NCBI GenBank assembly: GCA_910586745.1
Contig: CAJUJZ010000061.1
Coordinates: 1 to 12,461, forward strand
Reading direction: 5' to 3'
DNA from: an uncultured Mucispirillum sp.
GTDB taxonomy: Bacteria > Chrysiogenota > Deferribacteres > Deferribacterales > Mucispirillaceae
Length of the DNA: 12,461 nucleotides
Shown here in pieces: positions 7,653 to 12,461 of this stretch. The translations under genes were made by a program, and so were the position numbers. Under the pieces are notes generated by a model. The model saw only the letters and a program-made list of their open reading frames with translations, searched no databases and had not been told where the DNA came from. Position 1 is the first letter of the stretch, and each line of letters opens with the position of its first letter.

Positions 7653-7661
7653 TGCTATATT
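7653..7661 (+). promoter_or_regulatory. Extended -10 promoter of the octahaem nitrite reductase gene
   Basis: TGC TATATT at 7653-7661 fits an extended -10. A start near 7668 would give a leader of about 25 bases, almost the mirror image of the nap promoter on the other strand. No convincing -35 at the right distance, suggesting dependence on an upstream-bound activator. Confidence 0.5.
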
Positions 7662-7680
7662 TATAAAAGTAATATCTTAT

Positions 7681-7687
7681 GAGGAGG
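7681..7687 (+). promoter_or_regulatory. Strong RBS that fixes the nitrite reductase start
   Basis: GAGGAGG at 7681-7687, five bases before the ATG at 7693, is a near-ideal Shine-Dalgarno. An upstream in-frame ATG at 7576 has no comparable site, lies in front of the promoter and would place 39 non-signal residues ahead of a proper signal peptide. Confidence 0.85.
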
Positions 7688-7692
7688 ATGTT

Positions 7693-9549
7693 ATGAAGAA
7701 AACGCTAAAATATTCAGTAATGGCTTTCATCACAGCTTTATTATTTGTTGTTGCATCTGCATGCACAAATAATAATGGGGCTGCTAATACTGCTTCTGCA
7801 CAACCTGCTGCAGATAATGCAGTAGTTAAAGCAAGCTATGATAGAGGAGCATTAGCTGCATCAAAAGCTGATTTTACTCTTGCTGCAGAAAAAGTAAAAT
7901 CACAAACTGGAAAAACTGATAAAGCAACTTGTTTTTCCTGCCACGAAGGTGTAAGTGAACTTCACACAAGGGGAGCACACAAAGATTTAGACTGTACTAA
8001 CTGCCATTTTGACATTACAGCAGAACATACAGAAACTCCTATACCAGAAAACAGACCAAAAGTTAATATGAATTGGGAAGCATGCGGACAATGTCACGAT
8101 AACCAAATGCATTCATTCTTAGAAGTTGGCAAACACAGACCAGCTCGTTTTGAAAAATCTAACTTCAACGGCCGTTCTCCAAACCCAGCATGGGATAAAC
8201 TGATGGCTCCTTATGGTTTTACAAAAGAACACGCTGCTACTCGTTCTCACGCATTAATGCTTATTGACCAGTTTGCAGTTGACAGAGCATTCGGCGGTCA
8301 ATTCCAGCCAAAAAATGGATGGAATTATATCTTTGAAGCAGGCCCAGTATGGGATGTATTATATGATGCAAAAGAAAAAGACCCTAACTTTAAAGACCTT
8401 CCACAAACTGCAAGAGCTGTTAATCCAGTATGTATGAACTGTAAAACTATGGACCATATGCTTGACTGGGCATACCTTGGTGAACCAAATCCAAAAGCTA
8501 AATGGTCAAGACTTTCTAATCCAGTTGAAATGGCTAAAAATATGAACCATGCTCTTAACTGTTTCTTCTGCCACGACCCACACTCTGCTGAGCCAAGAAT
8601 TGTTCGTGATGCTTTAATTGAAGCAATGACAAGCGAAGCAGACTATGCTAAAAATAATCTGTATCAATCAGATGCTAATAAAGTTAAAGCAGAAGTTCGT
8701 GTTATTGATACAAGAAGTATGATGGATGATACTGAGCCAAAAATGATTAGAAAAATTGCTATTCTTCCTAAAGATGACCCAAGAAGACAATCATTACAAT
8801 GTGCTCAATGCCATGTAGAATATAACTGTGGAGCTGGAACAGATTTAGGAACTGGTGCAAAAGTTGGTATGAATGACCCAAGAACTAATCATTTTCCACT
8901 TAAAAATGCACTTGCATTATATGACCACTATTTTGTAAACTTAAAATTTGCTGACTTTAAAAACAAATTCTCTGGTGCAATGCTTTGGAAAGGTCAGCAC
9001 CCAGAATATGAAACATACTACAATTCTGTCCATGATAAAGCTGGTGTATCATGTGTTCAATGTCATATGGAAACAGTTGAAAAAGGTGGTAAATTAGATT
9101 ATACATCTCACTTTGTTCAATCTCCAAGATATATTCTTGATGCTACATGCTTAACTTCTGACTGCCACGGAACAGGTGCAGATAAACATGCTAACTGGCA
9201 GGGTAAAGATGCTGAATATGTAAAAGTATCTACTAACTGGACAGCAGAAGATGCAAAATACTCTATTGACTCTATTAAAACTTACACTACTGGTAAAATG
9301 AGAAAAGCTGAATTCTGGCTTGCACAATTAATAGATACAATAGCATTAGCAGAACGCTTAGGTGTTGATAAAGCTACTTTAGATGCAGCAAGAACTCAGC
9401 ATACTAAAGCTCATATCCTTTGGGAATACTGGACAGCAGAAAACTCTGATGGTTTCCATAACCCAGAACTTGCTAGAGAATCATTAACTCAATCAATTAA
9501 TGAATCTATGAAAGGCTATGATATGCTTGATGCTGCTATGAAAAAATAG
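7693..9549 (+). CDS. Octahaem cytochrome c nitrite reductase, TvNiR type (nitrite to ammonium)
   Basis: 618 residues. Signal sequence with possible lipid-attachment Cys24 (VASAC) and an Asn/Ala-rich linker. Eight haem sites: CFSCH (80-84), CTNCH (101-105), CGQCH (131-135), catalytic CMNCK (247-251), CFFCH (290-294), CAQCH (370-374), CVQCH (454-458) and an unusual CX4CH, CLTSDCH (486-492). The last five, including CxxCK, follow pentahaem NrfA; the three N-terminal haems are the extra domain of octahaem enzymes. Tyr377 and Cys379 (EYNC) match the Tyr303-Cys305 thioether pair of Thioalkalivibrio nitrite reductase, and His436 in KGQHPEYE matches its catalytic His361, at nearly the same spacing from the Tyr (59 against 58). 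Expected reaction: six-electron nitrite reduction, with sulfite or hydroxylamine also possible in this family. No NrfH partner is present. Many AAC, CAC, TTC and CGT codons suggest high expression. Confidence 0.9.
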   Translation: MKKTLKYSVMAFITALLFVVASACTNNNGAANTASAQPAADNAVVKASYDRGALAASKADFTLAAEKVKSQTGKTDKATCFSCHEGVSELHTRGAHKDLDCTNCHFDITAEHTETPIPENRPKVNMNWEACGQCHDNQMHSFLEVGKHRPARFEKSNFNGRSPNPAWDKLMAPYGFTKEHAATRSHALMLIDQFAVDRAFGGQFQPKNGWNYIFEAGPVWDVLYDAKEKDPNFKDLPQTARAVNPVCMNCKTMDHMLDWAYLGEPNPKAKWSRLSNPVEMAKNMNHALNCFFCHDPHSAEPRIVRDALIEAMTSEADYAKNNLYQSDANKVKAEVRVIDTRSMMDDTEPKMIRKIAILPKDDPRRQSLQCAQCHVEYNCGAGTDLGTGAKVGMNDPRTNHFPLKNALALYDHYFVNLKFADFKNKFSGAMLWKGQHPEYETYYNSVHDKAGVSCVQCHMETVEKGGKLDYTSHFVQSPRYILDATCLTSDCHGTGADKHANWQGKDAEYVKVSTNWTAEDAKYSIDSIKTYTTGKMRKAEFWLAQLIDTIALAERLGVDKATLDAARTQHTKAHILWEYWTAENSDGFHNPELARESLTQSINESMKGYDMLDAAMKK

Positions 9550-9574
9550 CTGCTAAATAGTTAAATAATTAAAT

Positions 9575-9610
9575 ACAGGGCGGCAGATTAAATTTGCTGC
9601 CCTGTTTTTT
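9575..9610 (+). terminator. Rho-independent terminator after the nitrite reductase gene
   Basis: ACAGGGCGGCAG (9575-9586) pairs with TTGCTGCCCTGT (9594-9605), a 12-bp stem with two G-U pairs and a short AT loop, followed by a run of six T residues (9605-9610). It begins 25 bases after the stop codon and should separate this gene from resB. Confidence 0.9.
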
Positions 9611-9632
9611 GACTGTGTAGAAAAATTGGACA
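9610..9632 (+). repeat. Possible solo IS3-type terminal repeat
   Basis: This 23-bp stretch begins TGACTGTG and ends AAAAATTGGACA. It shares the outer TGA, the A-run and the inner TTGGACA with the IS end at 12408-12432. On the other strand a short open stretch ending in a TAA precedes it, as at the 3' end of an IS. No transposase fits before resB, so it would be a relic. Chance similarity is possible. Confidence 0.3.
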
Positions 9633-9708
9633 CTTGATTATTTCTTGTTCATTTTATAAATAATTTATTATATATAAATTCTTTATAAAATATCCAAGGA
9701 ATGTTCTG

Positions 9709-11073
9709 ATGAAAATTTTTTATAATTTATATATTACACCAGCTCTTAATATACTAGGCTCTATTAAATTTGCATTTTTTTTAATTATATGTCTTATAAT
9801 CTTATCTATGATTGGAAGTATAATTTCAGATGCTTCTATTGATAAAATTAAATATAATTTTATAATTTCTTTATTTTTTAATCCTTCAACTGATGAATTT
9901 AAAGATTTTGCATTTACATTTGGTCTTTTAAATGTTTATACAAGTCCATTATTTATTACATTGCTTTTTCTTTTTACAATTAATCTGCTTATATGCACAT
10001 TTAAGCTTTTTCCATTTGCGAAAAAAGGCTTTCCTTTTGTAGATGAAAACGGTTTAAAAAATGAAATAGTTTTTAAAGATGATGTTTCAGCAGTAACAGA
10101 CTTTTTTTATAAAGAAGGATGGAGAGTTTCACGCAGCCCTGAAAATAATAATATAGTAAAGGCAGAACACCATAAGCCAGGAAAGTATGGAGTAATAATA
10201 ACACATTTTGGTATTATTTTTATTATGGCAGGTGCTTTTATTGGTCATTACATGGGTTTTTCAGGCTCTATGCTTGTATTTGAAAATCAAGTATTAAATG
10301 AAGTAGAAAAGCAGAATGGCGAAAAGATACATTTAAACTTTGCTGTTAAATTAAATGATTTTAATATTGAATTTTATGAAGGTTCAAAAACTGCAAAAGC
10401 ATTTACAAGTAATATAAGCATTATAGAAAATAATAATGAAGTAAAAAATGTAGATATTAATGTAAACCATCCTTTAAAATATAAAGATGTTGTTTTTTAT
10501 CAGGCAAGCTATGGTCAGTCGCCACATAATGATATGCTGATGAATGTATTTATATCAAAAGATAATAAATCAGAAACAGTGGATTTAAAATATAATAAAG
10601 CCTATGATTTTGATGATTATAAAATAGTAGTAAGAGATTTTTATACTGATATTGGTTATAACAGCCAGACTGGAGAATATTATAATAAATCATATAATTT
10701 GGCAAACCCTGCTTTATATTTAGCAGTATATGATAAAGAGGGTAAAGGTCTTATGGGTGGCTGGCTGCCACTTTATTCTAAAGAGCCATCTTATATTGAG
10801 CCTCTTAATATATCTTTTCAGTTTAATGAGTTAAAAGATGTTGTATACAGTGGTTTTTCTGTAAAGTATAACCCAGGTATATCTATTGTATATTTAGGCG
10901 GTATATTTTTATGTTTTGGTGTAGTTTTTATTTATCTTTTAAATTATACAGCCATTATTTTTACTGTATCTAACGGGGTATTAAGGTATAAAGTTTTTGC
11001 TCACAGAAGATTACCTCTTGTAAATCCTGCTGAAAAATTTTACAAACATTTTAATATAAGTAAGGAGAAATAG
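9709..11073 (+). CDS. resB: ResB/CcsB family cytochrome c biogenesis protein (System II)
   Basis: 454 residues. Membrane helices at about 18-39, 80-99, 160-180 and 391-412, with a large periplasmic domain between the third and fourth. Family features are the LGSIKFAFFLII first helix, ITHFGIIFIMAGAFIG (164-179) in the third helix with His166 as a likely haem ligand, and NHPLKYKDVVFYQASYG (253-269) in the periplasmic domain. ResB forms the cytochrome c synthase with CcsA, carrying haem out and presenting the apocytochrome. AAGGA lies ten bases before the ATG. The gene follows the nitrite reductase by 159 bp and a terminator, so it has its own promoter somewhere in 9611-9700, which is too AT-rich for a firm call. 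Five bases separate it from ccsA. Confidence 0.9.
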   Translation: MKIFYNLYITPALNILGSIKFAFFLIICLIILSMIGSIISDASIDKIKYNFIISLFFNPSTDEFKDFAFTFGLLNVYTSPLFITLLFLFTINLLICTFKLFPFAKKGFPFVDENGLKNEIVFKDDVSAVTDFFYKEGWRVSRSPENNNIVKAEHHKPGKYGVIITHFGIIFIMAGAFIGHYMGFSGSMLVFENQVLNEVEKQNGEKIHLNFAVKLNDFNIEFYEGSKTAKAFTSNISIIENNNEVKNVDINVNHPLKYKDVVFYQASYGQSPHNDMLMNVFISKDNKSETVDLKYNKAYDFDDYKIVVRDFYTDIGYNSQTGEYYNKSYNLANPALYLAVYDKEGKGLMGGWLPLYSKEPSYIEPLNISFQFNELKDVVYSGFSVKYNPGISIVYLGGIFLCFGVVFIYLLNYTAIIFTVSNGVLRYKVFAHRRLPLVNPAEKFYKHFNISKEK

Positions 11074-11078
11074 TTTTT

Positions 11079-12125
11079 ATGGAACATGCAGCATCAACTT
11101 TTACAGTAATAACTGATAAAATGGTTGGCATAGCTGGTATATTATACATTTTAGCTATGGTATTATATACATTTTATCTAATTTTTAAAAATACCAATAC
11201 AGGACTTGCAGCAACAGCTGCGGGTGTAGTTGGCACAGGTATTCATCTTATTTCATTTTTTATGAGATGGGCAGAGTTTTATGAGTTTGCAGGAGGCGGC
11301 ATATTAAGAGCAGTTCCTATTACAAACCTTTATGAATCGCTTATGTTTTTTGCTTTATTACTGGCGGTATTTTATGTAGTATTAGAGTTTAAAACAAAAA
11401 ATAAATCTCTTGGTGCTTTTGCATTTGCAATAAGTGGTGCAACAGTTCTTTTTATAGGTGCAATAGGTGCATCATCTAACTTAAACCCGCTTGTACCTGC
11501 ACTGCAAAGTAACTGGCTTTTAGCCCATGTATCATTAAGTTTTATAGCTTATGTATGTTTTGCTGTTTCTGCTATTGCTGCACTTCTTTATTTAATAAAA
11601 GTGTCAAAGATGAGAAAAAGTTACTATTATGTTATATGGACATTAGTTTTAGGCTTATCTTCTGCCACTATAATATTTTTAATATTAACAAAAGTTTTTG
11701 GATCAAATAGATTTATTGATATATTGTATGTGCTTTTAATGGTTATCTTAAGTGCACTATTTTTTATTTACGGCCTTTCTATTAAAAATTTATTTAAAAA
11801 TATAGATTTTGATTTAAATATTCTTGAAAGAATTATCTATAAATTTATAACAGCAGGGTTTGCAATATTTACAATAGGCGGTTTAGTTTTTGGTGCTGTA
11901 TGGGCTGAAACTTCCTGGGGCAGATACTGGAGCTGGGACCCAAAAGAAACATGGGCATTTATTACATGGGTAATTTACGGTATATATTTACATGGCAGGT
12001 ATTCTCTCAGATGGTCAAAAGAAATGGCAGCAGCTATTGCATTAATAGGCTTTTTAGTAACTATTTTTACATATTTAGGGGTCAATTTATTATTTTCAGG
12101 TCTGCATAGTTATGGAAGCCTTTAA
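11079..12125 (+). CDS. ccsA: CcsA/ResC family cytochrome c synthase subunit (System II)
   Basis: 348 residues, about eight membrane helices. The tryptophan-rich haem-handling WWD region is at 275-294 (WAETSWGRYWSWDPKETWAF). His56, His150, His305 and His343 are positioned at helix ends or near the periplasmic face and include the expected haem ligands. With ResB it forms the thioether bonds between haem vinyls and CxxCH cysteines outside the cytoplasm. AAGGAG overlaps the end of resB about 11 bases before the ATG, so the two are probably one transcript. The pair is separate here, while epsilonproteobacteria fuse them as CcsBA/NrfI. No thioredoxin-like ResA or CcdA is visible in the window. No convincing terminator follows directly. 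Confidence 0.92.
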   Translation: MEHAASTFTVITDKMVGIAGILYILAMVLYTFYLIFKNTNTGLAATAAGVVGTGIHLISFFMRWAEFYEFAGGGILRAVPITNLYESLMFFALLLAVFYVVLEFKTKNKSLGAFAFAISGATVLFIGAIGASSNLNPLVPALQSNWLLAHVSLSFIAYVCFAVSAIAALLYLIKVSKMRKSYYYVIWTLVLGLSSATIIFLILTKVFGSNRFIDILYVLLMVILSALFFIYGLSIKNLFKNIDFDLNILERIIYKFITAGFAIFTIGGLVFGAVWAETSWGRYWSWDPKETWAFITWVIYGIYLHGRYSLRWSKEMAAAIALIGFLVTIFTYLGVNLLFSGLHSYGSL

Positions 12126-12182
12126 TTTATAGATTATAGTGCCTGAATAAATATACAATTTTAACTGCAGCTTATATATATT

Positions 12183-12310
12183 AGATTTTTCGCTTTGCTC
12201 AAAATGACAGCATATGAATTATTATAATAAATGTGACTATGAGAACTTATTCAGAAATACAGCTTATTGCAATTAGGTCATACTGATCTTTATTTATAAG
12301 CGAAGTATCT
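12183..12310. repeat. Decayed inverted intergenic repeat (TCATTCTGAGCGAAG-type)
   Basis: The left arm at 12183-12209 reads, on the minus strand, TGTCATTTTGAGCAAAGCG followed by AAAAATCT; the right arm at 12276-12310 reads GGTCATACTGATC on the plus strand and ends in GCGAAGTATCT. Both resemble the common bacterial intergenic motif TCATTCTGAGCGAAGCGAAG-AATCT and face each other. CTGAATAA (12133-12140) and TTATTCAG (12247-12254) form a further inverted pair nearby. No gene is seen between 12126 and 12405. Confidence 0.5.
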
Positions 12311-12323
12311 TAATAAATTTATA

Positions 12324-12351
12324 TTAAAAAATTCATTCTTGAATTTTTTAA
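12324..12351. terminator. Perfect AT-rich hairpin, possible two-way terminator
   Basis: TTAAAAAATTCA (12324-12335) and TGAATTTTTTAA (12340-12351) are perfect 12-bp arms around a 4-base loop. The stem has a T6 run on either strand but little GC, so it may end transcripts coming from ccsA or from the IS side only weakly. It lies about 200 bp after ccsA. Confidence 0.45.
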
Positions 12352-12405
12352 ATCACACTCTGCCGAAACAAGTTCGTCTATTGCTCATTTTCAGACGGCT
12401 CGTCC

Positions 12406-12461
12406 TGTGAACTTACCCAAAAAAGTTGGACAAGCCATATAAGGAGATTATATGGTAAGAA
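12406..12461 (+). mobile_element. Left end of an IS3-family (IS150-like) insertion sequence, cut by the window edge
   Basis: TGTGAACTTACCC (12406-12418), an A6 run and GTTGGACA (12425-12432) have the layout of IS3/IS150-type terminal repeats (TG, ACCC, A-run, TTGGAC). Twenty bases later there is a strong RBS and an ORF starting MVR, as expected for the short first ORF of these elements. The true outer base could be 12406 or 12408. The other end and any target duplication lie outside the window. Confidence 0.6.
12452..12461 (+). CDS. Start of an ORF, probably IS3-family transposase OrfA (partial)
   Basis: Only ATG GTA AGA A is present. AAGGAG at 12441-12446 lies five bases before the ATG. The adjacent IS-type terminal repeat and the MVR start fit an OrfA helix-turn-helix protein of IS3 elements, but three codons cannot prove it. 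Confidence 0.5.

Noticed and set aside
7576..7692. Longer nitrite reductase start at the ATG at 7576
   Set aside because: No ribosome binding site, it lies upstream of the promoter and over the palindrome, and the added 39 residues precede a complete signal peptide.
7693..9549. Annotation as pentahaem NrfA or hydroxylamine oxidoreductase
   Set aside because: Eight haem sites exclude pentahaem NrfA; CxxCK and the Tyr-x-Cys placement fit octahaem nitrite reductase and not hydroxylamine oxidoreductase.
9636..9700. Specific -35/-10 promoter for resB (TTGTTC at 9645 and nearby AT boxes)
   Set aside because: The stretch is almost all A and T, so many equally good -10 matches exist and none stands out.
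9684..9708. Second IS end (TATCCAAGG...) closing a small element with 9610-9632
   Set aside because: Too few matching bases to the inverse of the first end.
12223..12228. TATAAT as a promoter toward the IS
   Set aside because: No -35 at a suitable distance and no gene within 200 bp; likely chance in AT-rich DNA.
12126..12405. CRISPR array, tRNA or small protein gene in the right intergenic region
   Set aside because: No regularly spaced repeats, cloverleaf or RBS-led reading frame was seen.

Overview
The window is strongly AT-rich DNA from a Gram-negative anaerobe or microaerobe. It carries an O-antigen-ligase-like gene, many c-type cytochromes, periplasmic (Tat and Sec) exported reductases and System II cytochrome c maturation. 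Taken together this fits a nitrate-ammonifying member of Deferribacterota, for example a Mucispirillum-like gut bacterium. That assignment is inference from gene content and composition; no rRNA or other taxonomic marker is present.

Layout. Left edge (40-1224, +): a polytopic O-antigen ligase/polymerase-like protein that ends 2 bp from the convergent end of the next gene. Centre left (7501 down to 1227, -): one probable operon in the order napM-napA-napD-napG-napH-histidine kinase. It has no napB or napC, which matches the nap arrangement described in Desulfovibrio (napCMADGH) more than the proteobacterial napFDAGHBC type. The kinase at its distal end has a CxxCH haem-binding motif in its extracytoplasmic sensor domain. 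Centre (7502-7692): a divergent regulatory region with an extended -10 promoter on each strand, a 9+9 bp palindrome and TTGCA repeats. Centre right (7693-9549, +): an octahaem cytochrome c nitrite reductase of the TvNiR type, followed by a strong terminator at 9575-9610. Right (9709-12125, +): resB and ccsA, the two halves of the System II cytochrome c synthase. Right edge (12126-12461): a 280-bp non-coding stretch with a decayed inverted intergenic repeat and a perfect AT-rich hairpin, then the left end of an IS3-family insertion sequence whose first ORF begins at 12452 and runs off the window.

How it works together. NapA (Mo-bisMGD, [4Fe-4S]) reduces nitrate to nitrite in the periplasm. NapD handles the NapA Tat signal. 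NapH/NapG probably take electrons from the quinol pool, and tetrahaem NapM is the likely periplasmic electron carrier in place of NapB/NapC. The divergent octahaem enzyme would take nitrite on to ammonium, so the two arms make a complete nitrate-to-ammonium (DNRA) module around a shared control region. ResB/CcsA would attach haem to the cytochromes made here, possibly including the unusual CxxCK and CX4CH sites of the octahaem enzyme. Unusual points are NapG without any export signal, the apparent lipid anchoring of both reductases, a haem-type sensor kinase embedded in the operon, and a hairpin between napA and napD whose loop copies the anti-Shine-Dalgarno sequence.
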